Notes under the pieces: model-generated
Databases searched by the model: none
What the model was told of the DNA's origin: nothing
The model's input: only the letters and a program-made list of their open reading frames with translations
In this document: positions 35,948 to 45,673 of the stretch, piece by piece
How positions within the stretch are numbered: the first letter of the stretch is position 1
Layout: each line of letters opens with the position of its first letter
NCBI RefSeq assembly: GCF_000186865.1
Contig: NW_008705565.1
Location: 528,440-592,439 of the forward strand
Source of the DNA: Aureococcus anophagefferens
Lineage: Eukaryota > Sar > Pelagophyceae > Pelagomonadales > Pelagomonadaceae
Direction: 5' to 3'
DNA: 64,000 nt
Made by a program: the position numbers and the translations under genes

Positions 35948-37549
35948 ATGTTCCGCTCCTGCAAACAGCCCCCGGAGGACCGCGAGGTCGAGCTCTGCTC
36001 GACGAACAAGCGCAAGGACTCGCTGAAGCGCGACCGCGAGGAGGAGGAGGAGGAGGAGGACGAGGCCGTGCCGCTGCTCGGCGGCGCGCCGAAGCCCGCG
36101 CGGCGCTGGGGCTCGCAGGGCGGCGCGAAGAAGCGGCAGCACCGGCGGCCGACGCACGCGCCGCCGCCCGTCGCCGCGCCCTGCGCCTACGCGTCCGTCG
36201 ACGACGCGCCCGGCGCGCGCCGGCGTCCGCCCGCGCGCGAGCGAAACTGCCAAAAGAATCGTCGTGGCGCGCCGCAGCCGAGCCGCGCGTCGCGCGTCGT
36301 CGAGGCCTTCAACCACGGCTGCCGCCGGGCGACGACGGCGGCCGTCGACGGCGTCGCGCGGCGCATCGCGGCGCTCGACGCGGCCGTGCGCGCGTCCAAG
36401 TACTGCACGATGGCGCCGCCGCGGGCGCTCGCGCCCGCGGACGACGTCGAGGCCGCGCGCCAGCGCGTCGCGTCCGCGGAGGCCTGCGTCCGCGTGCTGC
36501 TGGCCGAGGTGACCACACAGCGCGAGCGCGCGTCCGCGTCGTCTGCCCTCGAGGGGCTCTCCTTCGCGTCGCCGCGCCCGGCGGCGCCGGCCGCGGACGC
36601 GCTCACGTGCCGCAAGGACGAAGCGCCGACGGCGGAGGCGCGCGTCGTCGAACTCGAGGCCGCGGTCAAGTCGCTCCGCGAGGCCCTGGCCTCTGCGCGG
36701 AAGCCCGAGGACGACAACGCGGAGGCGTCGTCCCTCGACGCCCTGGAGAGCGCGATGCGCGCCGCGGCCGCGCGCCTCATGGACGGCGACGAGTCCGCGG
36801 AGGCGGACCTCGACCGCCTCGACAAAGCCATCCGCGCGCACCCGGACCACGTCGCGCGCGTCGCGGCGGCCGCCGCCAAGTGGGAGCGCGACGAGGCGCC
36901 GGCGAACGCCGCGGCGCTCGCGGCGACGCGGGGCCTCGTGCCCGCGGACGTCGCGTCGTCGACGGCGCCCAAGGTCCGCGCGGCCTTCGAGCGCGCGCTG
37001 CCGGGTCACCCGCAGGCCGCCAAGGCCGCGGCGAAGCGCGTCTGGGAGAAGAAGGCTTTGTGGCTCGTCCACGTGCCCCGGGACCGCGTCGCGAAGATCC
37101 ACGTCGCGGACCTCCGGGGGCGCTACGCGCTGGCGGGGGCCTACGACATCGTCGAGCTCCGCGCCGTCTACGCGTCCCTGCCGGAGGCCTTCGACCACGA
37201 CCACGACGAGGCCAAGGCCCGCTGGCGCGACGACGTCCGCGCGAAGCTCCAGGCCCTCGTCGACAAGGAGCGGCGCGGCGACCTCCGCGGCAACGACGCG
37301 CGGCACCGCGCCTACGAGGGCCTGCCGGCGGACGCGCCCGTCTTCGCGCCGGGCGTCACCGTCGCGTCCCTCGTCGGCGCGGCCGACGAGTCCGTCGCCA
37401 TCTACGAAGACCCAGCGCCCGAGCCATCTACGAAGCGCCCGAGCCTCCCGGCGCCGCCGCCGCGCCGCGCGCCCAAGAAGGCCAAGTCCCTCGGCAACGA
37501 CACGCTCCTTGCGGCCCTCCACCAGCGCCGCGCGAACGACGCCGAGTGA
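35948..37549 (+). CDS. coiled-coil protein, unrecognised
   Basis: The product is 533 aa with no family recognised. It begins with a charged region containing a nine-residue acidic run and basic clusters (GAKKRQHRRPTH). Residues ~150-300 are Ala/Glu/Arg-rich and predicted helical or coiled coil (DVEAARQRVASAEACVRVL). Residues ~330-460 look globular: a second helical unit and WEKKALWLVHVPRDRVAKIH, then DLRGRYALAGAYDIVELRAV. The tail is Pro-rich and basic (PPPRRAPKKAKS). The ATG at 35948 opens the divergent pair with 35739 across 208 bp. A nuclear role is a guess. Confidence 0.65.
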   Translation: MFRSCKQPPEDREVELCSTNKRKDSLKRDREEEEEEEDEAVPLLGGAPKPARRWGSQGGAKKRQHRRPTHAPPPVAAPCAYASVDDAPGARRRPPARERNCQKNRRGAPQPSRASRVVEAFNHGCRRATTAAVDGVARRIAALDAAVRASKYCTMAPPRALAPADDVEAARQRVASAEACVRVLLAEVTTQRERASASSALEGLSFASPRPAAPAADALTCRKDEAPTAEARVVELEAAVKSLREALASARKPEDDNAEASSLDALESAMRAAAARLMDGDESAEADLDRLDKAIRAHPDHVARVAAAAAKWERDEAPANAAALAATRGLVPADVASSTAPKVRAAFERALPGHPQAAKAAAKRVWEKKALWLVHVPRDRVAKIHVADLRGRYALAGAYDIVELRAVYASLPEAFDHDHDEAKARWRDDVRAKLQALVDKERRGDLRGNDARHRAYEGLPADAPVFAPGVTVASLVGAADESVAIYEDPAPEPSTKRPSLPAPPPRRAPKKAKSLGNDTLLAALHQRRANDAE

Positions 37550-37592
37550 GCCGACCCCGCTTCCGCCGAACCCACGTTCCTTTAATGCCCCC

Positions 37593-39613
37593 CTATTTCC
37601 GCGCTCGGTCCGCGCGCTGGTTGCCGAGCACCTCCGTGTGGCGCAGGGCCGTGCCGTAGAGCCGCAGGCTGCCGATGACGCCCGAGAAGTCGGGGCCGAC
37701 CTGGACCTTCGCGCCGGCGTCGACGGCGCCGAGGACCGCGGGCTGGTACTGGGCCCAGCCCTTGGCGTCGTAGGAGGTCGAGTTTCCGCCGTTGCAGAGC
37801 CGGCCGTCGACGACCATCGTGATGAGGGACGGCCCCGCGTCGACGACGACCGCGAATTGGTGCTGGCCGTCCTCGGCGAGAGCCGCCGCGCAGTCTTTCG
37901 TAGTCGACAGATTCGCGCTGTTCGCGCCGTCGGAGACTTCAAAGGCGAGGCCGGCCTTGGCGACGGAGAGGACGACGCCGGCGCCGGCGCCGTTCGCGCG
38001 AGTGTCCAAGAGGCGTTCACCGACCTTCCCCATGCCCTCGATCTGCATCTCGATCGTGAACCCGGCCGGCATCCCGTCCGCGCCGAAGCCGGAGAGGTCC
38101 GGGAGCCCCTGGCCGCCCGTGAGGTTCGACGGGTTGAGGCGCTGGCCCGGGCCGCCGGGGATGTCGAGGAGGTTCGCGCTCTTCTCCGGGTCGACGTAGG
38201 AGGCGCGGGTCGTCTGCTCGAAGAGGAGCGCCAGGAGCGACGCGTCGACTTCGTGGACGTAGGCGGCGGCTTTATTGGTTTCCGAGATGTAGACTTTGTC
38301 CTCCGTCTCCACGAAGTCGGGGTAGCCCGGCCCGTTGTGGTCGTGGCACAAATCGTACGTTTCGTAGAGCGCGACCTCGGGCTGCCCCCACTCGACGACG
38401 CCGTCCTTCGCCCAGCCCGGCGCGAGCCAGTAGACGCAGCGGGACGGGTAGCCCATGATCGTGCCGGTGGGTGAGCCGGGATTGTTGTAATAGAGCATGA
38501 GGTAGGTCGGAGTCGCGGCGCCGCGGACCTTCCGAAAGAGCCGCGGCGTGATCGGGCCCCGCGGGTTCTTCAAATGGTACGTCTTTTGCGAGGGGAAGGT
38601 CGCGTCGACGCGGTACGCGGCCCAGGTGCCCTCCACGAGGGCCCAGGGCCCGTCCGCGGCCGGCGCGCTCGCGGCGCCAAGGTACCCGGCGTCCGTGCGA
38701 TAGACCAGGTGGTAGCCCCCGGGCACCGGGACGACGTGCGGCTCCGCCGAGACCGCCGGCTTGTCGTCGGGCCACTGGCGCAGGCCCCGGTCCGCGTCGG
38801 CCCCGGACCCGACCGTCTTCCAGACCGCCTCGGAGAAATCGTCGCCGACCGCGAAGAGGTTCGGCGAGTAGAGGAGGAAGACCTCCTCCGGCGGGCTGCT
38901 CACGAAGGTGCCGACTTTGGTGAACGCCGCCAGAGCGCCGCCGTCGTCCGTCACGATGCCCTTGTCCACGCACCATTGCATCGTGACGTTCCCGTCGAAG
39001 GGCACGTTGTGTTCGTCGACGCGCGTCCGGCGCAGCGGCACGCGCCAGTGGTCCTTACTCCAGGACCGCCCGCCGTCGTCGGAGTAGCGCATGCGGAAGT
39101 AGCCGAGGACGTCCGTGCGGCGCCTACCAAGAGCGACGGGGTCGGATTTCTTCACATCTTCAGGCGAAATTCACGCGAAAAAACATTCCTGTCGCTCGAC
39201 GCTGTGCGGCGCAGCGTGTCGCCCGACGGCGAAAGGGTCACGTTGTCGTCGTTCATTCCGTAGAGCGCGACGACGCGGCCCGTCTTCGGGTCTTCGAAGA
39301 GCGCGTTGTACGCGTTCGTCAGCGCGCCCGTCTCCAGGGGCACGGAATCGGACCAGGTCGCGCCGAAGTCCGTCGTGCGGGAAGACGCGATGTGCTCGCC
39401 CGGCCCGCCTTCGTGGTTGCTGGTGACTGTGGTCGTGCAGAGCCAGCCCCCGGCCGTCGGCGTCGGCAGGCACTGCGGCTGGTCGCTGTAGCCGCCGTCG
39501 ATGCCGGCGATGACGCGGCCCGTCGGGATGAAGCGCGGGTCCTTGCTTTCGGAGGCGACCGCGGCCGCCGCGAGGGCAGCCCACAAGAATGAGCGAGTTC
39601 CCATTGCTGCCAT
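37593..39613 (-). CDS. secreted sialidase-like BNR protein with LamG-type end
   Basis: The product is 643 aa from exons 39613-39213 and 39123-37593. A signal peptide (MGTRSFLWAALAAAAVASES) is followed by a sialidase-type beta-propeller with two Asp-boxes (SSRTTDFGATWSD and YSDDGGRSWS). After residue ~430 the chain resembles a LamG/concanavalin carbohydrate-binding fold (FTIEMQIEGMGKVGERLLDT ... IGSLRLYGTALRHTEVLGN). A bona fide sialidase catalytic set was not confirmed, so another glycan-acting BNR enzyme is possible. The 89-bp intron (39212-39124) is GC-AG and made of an introner-like element; splicing gives DTLRRTDVLGYF. Confidence 0.75.
39124..39204 (-). mobile_element. introner-like element B1 (81 bp) in sialidase-like gene
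   Basis: The insert is flanked by the 8-bp duplication TGCGGCGC (39116-39123 and 39205-39212; 9 bp if one more base is counted). On the plus strand it starts CTACCAAGAGCGACGG and ends GACGCTG, ends it shares with the insert at 51216. The duplication supplies the GC donor and the element end supplies the TAG acceptor. Confidence 0.75.
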
Positions 39614-40138
39614 CCTCGGAATGCTTCAATTTGAAGTTCAAATTTCACTTCAAGTTAATGATTTTTAATCGGCCTTCTGGTCGTCGGAGGGCGGCGCTTC
39701 CTCGAGCGTCGGCGCCTCGAGCATGGGGACGTTTTCCTCGGAGAAGCCCGCCTCGAGGGACGGCCGCGGCGTCGGCGAGTCGTAGCGCGGCGGCGCGTCC
39801 TCGGGCGCATCGTCCTCCGCCGCGTGCTCCGCGCCCTCGAGCTTCGACTGCGAGCCCCACTCCGACCCCCACTGCGAGGCGGACCGCACGGACGCCGGCG
39901 GCGACGCGACGACTTCGAGGCTCGGCGAGAAGCGGATGGACCGCGCGCGCTCGACGCCGCGGGTCGCGGCGCCGACATACGTCGCGGAGCTGGACGCGTC
40001 ACCGCAATAGTACGGGCACCTACCGGGACGGCCTCGCCGCGCCCACGCTCGCCTGGATGGACGCGATCCACGCGAACCTCGCTTTTCGCGGGGCCTACGT
40101 CGCCGGATCCTGTGCCGGTTAAAAAAATGACGCGCGTC
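39614..40138. other. intergenic region with two orphan coding-like stretches
   Basis: The 525 bp hold no complete gene. On the plus strand, about 40012-40122, a frame reads like the C-terminus of an amine-oxidase-type flavoprotein (TYRDGLAAPTLAWMDAIHA, ending AYVAGSCAG and TAA) with no start. On the minus strand, 40019-39665, an acidic frame (SQWGSEWGSQSKLEG ... SDDQKAD) follows a possible GGTAG acceptor and ends in TAA, but no upstream exon was found. One or both could be remnants or a misassembled exon. Confidence 0.35.
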
Positions 40139-42385
40139 CTAGGCGGCGCAGACGACCCCGTAGTCCGACGCGGCCAGCGTCGCGGCGCCGGACTCCGAGA
40201 GGACGCAGGAAGCGGACACCACAGTCTTGTTGGGCGCGTAGAAGGCGAGCTCGAGGGCCTCGCCCGGCGCGCCGGCGAGGACGACGGAGACGCCGGCGTC
40301 GTCGAAGGCGACGGACGCGGTCCGCGCGGCCGCGACGGGGACCCACTTCGCGACCTCGCCCAAGTACGCCCAGCCGTTGTCGAACAGCGGCGCGACGTGG
40401 TGCACGGAGAAGTCGGACTCGTTGCAGGCCTTCAGGGTCACGGGGAAGGCGGAGACGGTCACGTTCGACGCCTTCCCGTAGCCCGTGTAGACCACCGCGT
40501 CCGCGGCCGCGTCCCAATCCGTCGGCGCGAGGTGCGACGCGTCGAGCTGGAAGTCTTCGGCGAGGTTGATGGTCAAAATGTGCCCCCACTTATACGCGCC
40601 GATGGCCGTGTGCGTCGCCATGACCGGCAGCACGTTGGGGATCCGCGCGGCGGGCCCCGCGCCGACGCCCGCGGCGGCCGCGAACGCCGCGTCGACCGCG
40701 GACGCGGGCCGCGACGGCTGGAGCAGCCTGCCGCGGTCGTCGCAGGTCCGCAGGATGACGGCGCGGTCGCTGTAGCCGACGCCGTCGGACACCTGCACGG
40801 GCCCCGACGACAGCGCCGCGATGGCCGCCTGCATGTCGGAGAAGCGCTCCATCGTCCGGTTGTTGAACGCGTTGCCCGGCTGGACCTGGGTCGACCAGAA
40901 GTTGTCCTTGGACGGCTTCAGGTCCAGCGCGTAGGCCAGCAGGCTCGTCGTGCCGACGTAGTAGACGCAGTAGGGGAAGCCGCACTTGGCGTCGTTGCCC
41001 GCGCCGTAGTCGTCGGACGCGCGGAATTGCGTGACCGCGGGCAGCTCCACCGCCTGCATGACGAAGCGCGCCATCTCCATGCAGTACTGCACGGCGGCGC
41101 CCGCGTTGGACGCGCCATTCGCCATCTCCCGGAGCCAGTCCTCGGCGAGCGTCGCCGACGTCTGCGTCGCGTTTAAACCCAAAAATTCGTTGTACATCCA
41201 GTCCTGTTCGTAGACGGCCATGCCCCAGGCCGCGCCGCCGGCCATGAGGTCGTCCCAGAAGGCCTGGGACGTCGGGATCGCGAGGTCGCCCTCGACGAGG
41301 AAGTCGTAGGACCCGCCGTTCTGCTTCGCGTAGACGTTGTCCGCGCTCCACATGCGGTTGTGGAGCTGGAACTTCCAGCCGGTAGTTTCCGAAAAGTCCG
41401 CGCAGCCGCCCGGGAACGTCTCCGCGGTGCAGGTCCAGTTCTTCACGCCGCCGCCGGCGCCCTTCGTGTACCACCAGCTGTCGAGCAGCGCGTAGCGGTA
41501 GGGGATCCGCTCGGCCTGGGCGTACGCGCGGACGTCGAGGAGCGTCCGCTCGTACGTGCCGTTCGGCTTGTAGTAGTAATACGCGCCGTTGTCCGTGCTG
41601 TAGCCCAGGTAGGACGTCGTGTAGTCGTCGACGCGCTCCGTGCCGTACGTCTGTAACAGCGACGCGCCGTGGGCCTTGACCGCCGCCGTGAGGCCTTTCG
41701 CGTCGTACGTGAGCGCGACGTCGACGGAGAAGCCCTCCGGCACGGACGTCGCGGACCCGAGAATCCCGAACGCCAAGCTGTTCGCGTCGCGCGCCGAGGC
41801 CGCGTGGGCGCCCGTCGCGAAGTGGGACCCGAGCGACGCGACGAGGACGCGGCCCGCGTCGTCGAAGAAGGCCAGGGGGCCGCCGTAGGCCCCCGTCGTG
41901 ACGCTCCTCGCGCCGGTCCAGGCCGTCGCCTTGGAGCCCTCCATGAAGCGGCCCTGGAACGTGAGCACGCCGAGGCCCGTCGCGTTCGGCCCGAGGATGG
42001 GCCACTCGGCGACGACGCCGTCGCCGCCCGTGTCTTCCAGTCCGGCCGGGAACGTCTGCGCGAAGCGGACCGCGCCGTCGTACGCGAGGCACTCGACGAC
42101 GACGAGGGGCGCGGCGGCGCCGGGCGCGGCGTAGCCGCGGCGCCGCGCCGTGAAATCGCCGCGGACGTCGGCGCCGCCGTAGAATTCCCAGGGCCCCGTC
42201 GGCGCGAGGGTGCTCGACCAGGTCGAGAGGAGCTCGCCGCCGCTCTGGACGCTCACGCCGCCGCCGGAGAGCCAGGGCGTGCCGTCGATCGTGACGTCGA
42301 AGCTGTCGTCGGCGTGGAACGTGACGTTGAGGGCCGCCGCGGCCGCCAGGGGGAGGAGCAACAAAGCAGCGCGTGAGAAGGCCAT
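40139..42385 (-). CDS. secreted glycoside-hydrolase-like protein
   Basis: The product is 748 aa. A signal peptide (MAFSRAALLLLPLAAAAALN) opens the protein. Eight or more N-x-S/T sites are visible in the mature part, fitting a secreted glycoprotein. The N-terminal ~280 residues are beta-rich; the middle looks like a TIM barrel of the GH36/GH31 kind (YLGYSTDNGAYYYYKPNGTY; RYALLDSWWY; MAVYEQDWMYNEFLG with a candidate catalytic Asp; QYCMEMARFVMQA). The C-terminal ~150 residues form a beta-sandwich. The glycosidase assignment is tentative and no substrate can be named. The ATG at 42385 starts the signal peptide; one at 42409 is less likely. One exon. Confidence 0.7.
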   Translation of the reverse strand: MAFSRAALLLLPLAAAAALNVTFHADDSFDVTIDGTPWLSGGGVSVQSGGELLSTWSSTLAPTGPWEFYGGADVRGDFTARRRGYAAPGAAAPLVVVECLAYDGAVRFAQTFPAGLEDTGGDGVVAEWPILGPNATGLGVLTFQGRFMEGSKATAWTGARSVTTGAYGGPLAFFDDAGRVLVASLGSHFATGAHAASARDANSLAFGILGSATSVPEGFSVDVALTYDAKGLTAAVKAHGASLLQTYGTERVDDYTTSYLGYSTDNGAYYYYKPNGTYERTLLDVRAYAQAERIPYRYALLDSWWYTKGAGGGVKNWTCTAETFPGGCADFSETTGWKFQLHNRMWSADNVYAKQNGGSYDFLVEGDLAIPTSQAFWDDLMAGGAAWGMAVYEQDWMYNEFLGLNATQTSATLAEDWLREMANGASNAGAAVQYCMEMARFVMQAVELPAVTQFRASDDYGAGNDAKCGFPYCVYYVGTTSLLAYALDLKPSKDNFWSTQVQPGNAFNNRTMERFSDMQAAIAALSSGPVQVSDGVGYSDRAVILRTCDDRGRLLQPSRPASAVDAAFAAAAGVGAGPAARIPNVLPVMATHTAIGAYKWGHILTINLAEDFQLDASHLAPTDWDAAADAVVYTGYGKASNVTVSAFPVTLKACNESDFSVHHVAPLFDNGWAYLGEVAKWVPVAAARTASVAFDDAGVSVVLAGAPGEALELAFYAPNKTVVSASCVLSESGAATLAASDYGVVCAA

Positions 42386-42645
42386 GCTTGCTCGCAAGAA
42401 TGTCCACACTCAAGGTGGACAAGAGGCAGCATCGACATGAAATCAAGCCCGATCATCCGATCATCCAACCAGCGAGGCCGAAGCCAGTCGTCGATACAAA
42501 AACTCCAGGCGCCGCGCGTCGTGTGCTGCCGTCCGCGCGCCGCTGCTCGCCTCTCATTGCACGAGCTCCTCGCCTCCCCGCTGCTTCCTCGTCGAGCGCT
42601 CACCTCCTCGCCGCGCGCTCGCCGAATAGCACGATTTAGCACGAG

Positions 42646-44175
42646 ATGGCCAAGCTGCTGGACGTGGCGCAGATGCGGTGCCGCCTCGAGGGCCTGTCGC
42701 ACGCGAACCTCGTCGAGGTCGCGCTCGCCGCCGTCGCCAACGACACGCGCAAGCTCGACGAGGCCATGGCGGCGCTGCGGCTGGCGAGCGCGCCCGCGGC
42801 GTTCAAGCCGCTCGCGAAGACGCGGTCGTCGGCCGCGGACGGCAAGCCCGACGCGATCGTCGTCGTCGACCCGCTGTCGACGGGCGCGCGGCTCGCCGCC
42901 GAGGCCCAGGCGCGGGGCTTCCTCATCGTGCGCGTCATGTCGCAGGCCTTCCCCGACGAGCTGCTGTCGATCATCCCCGCCGCGTGCGGTTCGTTGAACT
43001 GGAAAGCGACGGTCATGTACGACGCCGCGAACCCGGGCGAGACCGTCGCGGCGCTCAAGGCGCTGCCCGTGCACCTGCTGGGCATCCTCGTGGGCTGCGA
43101 GAGCGGCGTCGAGTGCCACGACGCGCTGACGACGGCCTTCGGCGGCTTCCCGTCGAACGGCATCGAGAAGTCGCTCACGCGGCGCGACAAGCACCCCATG
43201 GGCGAGGCCGTGCGCGCCGCGGGCCTGCGGGCCGTGAAGCAGAAGCTCTGCGGCAGCTGGGCGGACGCGCGGGCCTTCTGCGGCGACGAGCTGAAGGTCC
43301 AAGCCGGAGAAACGGGCGCGTGGTGCGTGCTCAAGCCCTGCAAGAGCGCGGGCACGGACGGCGTCTTCATCGCCAAGTCTTTGACGGAAGCCGAGGACAA
43401 GTTCGGCGAGATCGTGGGCAAGGAGAACGTCTTCGGCGAGACGAACGCGGCCGTCCTCGTGCAGGAGTTCATGAAGGGCACGGAGTTCGTCGTCGACTCC
43501 GTGTCCGTCGAGGGCACGCACAAGTGCGTCGCCATCTGGGTCTACGACAAGCGGCCCTGCAACGGCGCCCAGTTCGTGTATTATTCCATGGACCTGTACA
43601 CGTCCGCGGACGGCAAGCGGGAGGACGCGCTCGTGAAGTACGTGCACGGCGTGCTCGACGCGCTCGGCGTGCGCCACGGGCCGAGCCACGCGGAGGTCAT
43701 GTGGCTCGACGCCTGCGACGAGCCGTGCCTTGTGGAGGTCGGCTGCCGGCCCCACGGCGGCGAGGGCACCTTCGTCGACATGGCGCAGCCGTGCATCGGC
43801 TACTCGCAGCTCTCCGTGATGCTCGACGCCGTCGAGAAGCCCTACCGCTTCCACCGGCTGCCGACGCGGCCCCAGGGCATCACGGGCGGCTCCTCCGAGG
43901 TCTGCCTCATCGCGCACCAGGCGGGCGTGCTCGCGGGCTACCCGGCCGCGCCCAAGGTCCGCGAGCTCAAGTCCTACCTCTGCGAGGAGCTCAAGGCCAA
44001 GGTCGGCGACGCCGTGCCCCTGACCGTCGACTTCCTCACGACGCCGGGCTCCATCATGCTCGTCGACGACGACGCGGCCCAGATCGAGGCGGACAAGGAC
44101 GAGATCCACGAGCTGTGCAAGCACGGCCTCATGGACATCATCCCCGCGAGCCGCCTCCGCCTCCGGTCCTTCTAG
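42646..44175 (+). CDS. ATP-grasp ligase-like enzyme
   Basis: The product is 509 aa. An N-terminal Rossmann-like domain (DAIVVVDPLSTGARLAAEAQ) leads into an ATP-grasp fold: a phosphate loop WCVLKPCKSAGTDGVFIAKS, then AAVLVQEFMKGTEFVVDSVS, then SHAEVMWLDACDEPCLVEVG with RPHGGEGTF supplying metal-binding acidic and Asn-equivalent positions. Such enzymes form amide or peptide bonds through an acyl-phosphate, as in L-amino-acid ligases and CPS-like proteins. The substrates cannot be told from sequence. No targeting signal is obvious. The ATG at 42646 (GAGATGG) is the first of the frame. One exon. Confidence 0.85.
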   Translation: MAKLLDVAQMRCRLEGLSHANLVEVALAAVANDTRKLDEAMAALRLASAPAAFKPLAKTRSSAADGKPDAIVVVDPLSTGARLAAEAQARGFLIVRVMSQAFPDELLSIIPAACGSLNWKATVMYDAANPGETVAALKALPVHLLGILVGCESGVECHDALTTAFGGFPSNGIEKSLTRRDKHPMGEAVRAAGLRAVKQKLCGSWADARAFCGDELKVQAGETGAWCVLKPCKSAGTDGVFIAKSLTEAEDKFGEIVGKENVFGETNAAVLVQEFMKGTEFVVDSVSVEGTHKCVAIWVYDKRPCNGAQFVYYSMDLYTSADGKREDALVKYVHGVLDALGVRHGPSHAEVMWLDACDEPCLVEVGCRPHGGEGTFVDMAQPCIGYSQLSVMLDAVEKPYRFHRLPTRPQGITGGSSEVCLIAHQAGVLAGYPAAPKVRELKSYLCEELKAKVGDAVPLTVDFLTTPGSIMLVDDDAAQIEADKDEIHELCKHGLMDIIPASRLRLRSF

Positions 44176-44243
44176 CGAGCGACCGGGCGTATTAAATCGA
44201 ACGAGACATCCACGGTCGCGGCGAAAATTAGGACCGGCCCGCG

Positions 44244-45560
44244 CTACTTGCGCTTCTTGCCGCGGCCCTTCTTCTTGCCGCCGCCGCCCTTGCCCGCGGT
44301 TTTGCGGTGCGTGTGCGTCGCGACGGCGTCGTGGGGGCGGGACGCGAGGAAGGCGTTGTCCTCGGCCTTCTTGTCGAACTGGTCCGCGGCGACGGCCGGC
44401 GCCGCGCGCTCGCCCGACGCCGCGGCCTTGGCCTTGTCGACGGCGCTCGCCATGCGGCTGAAGACGTCCTCCTCCGGCGGCGCGCCGGGCTTGCGGGCCT
44501 TGGACTTGGGCGGCGGCGCCCGGGGCACGCCCAGCGCCTCGCGCGCGCCCGGGACCTTGTTGAGGACCGTCGTCTGCAGCAGCGAGAACGAGTTCGCCGA
44601 GACCCAGTAGCAGAAGACGCCGCTCGGGAAGGTGTAGGTCATGGGCACCATGGCCACCGCCAGGCCGCGCATGACGTTGCGGAACATCTGCTGCTGGCCC
44701 GGGGACTGCGCGGCCATGCCGTCCGCGCCGACTTCGACCATGGCGAGGAAGAGCGCGGACGTGAGCAGCGGCAGGACCATCGTGTCGTCCGGGGCCCCCA
44801 AATCGTCGAACCAGAGCAGGCCGCCGGCGTGCGCCGCGGGGAAGTGGTCGCAGAGGCGCCGCAACCCGAAGAACATGCCCATGAAGAGCGGCATCTGCAC
44901 GAGCGGGAACGCGAAGATGAGGTACGGCTTGACGTCGTGCTTCTGGAGCAGCGCGCCCATCTGGCGCTGGTACATCTCCTGGCGCCGCCGGTCCGTCGTC
45001 TTCGCCTCGTCGGCGGTCATGCGCGCCTGGAGCACCTCCATCTCGGGCTTGGCCTTCTGCATGCGCGCCGTGTGCTTCATCGTCACGATCGACAGCGGGA
45101 AGAGCGCGCTCCGGAGCAGGATCGTGCCCCCGACGATGGCCGCGCCGTAGCTCACGTCGAGGCTCGACGCGATGAGGTCGATGTAGCTCAGCGCGAAGTC
45201 CCCGGGGTAGTAGCCCAGCGGCACCGCCTCGGCGACGGCGGGCGCCGCGTCCGCGATCGCCGCGCCGACGTCGACGACGCCGTTCGCGACCGGCGCGGCG
45301 GCCTCGACGGCGGGCGTCGTCGCCTGCAGCGCGGCGGCCTCGACGACGGCGGGCGCCTCGGCGACGACGTCGGGCGCCGTCGCCGCCGCCGTGTCCGACG
45401 GCGCGTCGGGCGCCGCGGCGGCCGCGGCGGCGCCCTTGCCGCGGCCGAACCAGCCGCCCATGAACGATCGGCGCTGGTCATTGGTGAATCGATGCGCGCG
45501 CGCGCGCGCGCTGCCGCGCACGGAGGAGGCGAGGAGCCGCCTGCTCGTGGCGCCGATCAT
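44244..45560 (-). CDS. OXA1: OXA1/YidC/Alb3 membrane insertase, probably mitochondrial
   Basis: The product is 438 aa. The leader (MIGATSRRLLASSVRGSARA, continuing RAHRFT) is rich in Arg and Ser without acids, a mitochondrial presequence. An Ala-rich spacer precedes the five-helix insertase core: YYPGDFALSYIDLIASSLDV, SYGAAIVGGTILLRSALFPL with the conserved groove Arg, then MQKAKPEMEVLQARM, IFAFPLVQMPLFMGMFFGLR, LLTSALFLAM and VPMTYTFPSGVFCYWVSAN. The C-terminal tail is strongly basic (GGGGKKKGRGKKRK), as in OXA1 proteins that bind the mitoribosome. A plastid Alb3 role is less likely because no signal peptide is present. It converges with the ATP-grasp gene, 68 bp away. Confidence 0.9.
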   Translation of the reverse strand: MIGATSRRLLASSVRGSARARAHRFTNDQRRSFMGGWFGRGKGAAAAAAAPDAPSDTAAATAPDVVAEAPAVVEAAALQATTPAVEAAAPVANGVVDVGAAIADAAPAVAEAVPLGYYPGDFALSYIDLIASSLDVSYGAAIVGGTILLRSALFPLSIVTMKHTARMQKAKPEMEVLQARMTADEAKTTDRRRQEMYQRQMGALLQKHDVKPYLIFAFPLVQMPLFMGMFFGLRRLCDHFPAAHAGGLLWFDDLGAPDDTMVLPLLTSALFLAMVEVGADGMAAQSPGQQQMFRNVMRGLAVAMVPMTYTFPSGVFCYWVSANSFSLLQTTVLNKVPGAREALGVPRAPPPKSKARKPGAPPEEDVFSRMASAVDKAKAAASGERAAPAVAADQFDKKAEDNAFLASRPHDAVATHTHRKTAGKGGGGKKKGRGKKRK

Positions 45561-45673
45561 CGTCCCGCCGCAAACTCGCGAGCGATTGCAGGTTGAAGGT
45601 CTCGTTGAAGCGAGCTCACGCGTCAACTTTGAAGGCGCCGCGCAGCATGCCAGTGGCTTAGAGACTGCGAAAC

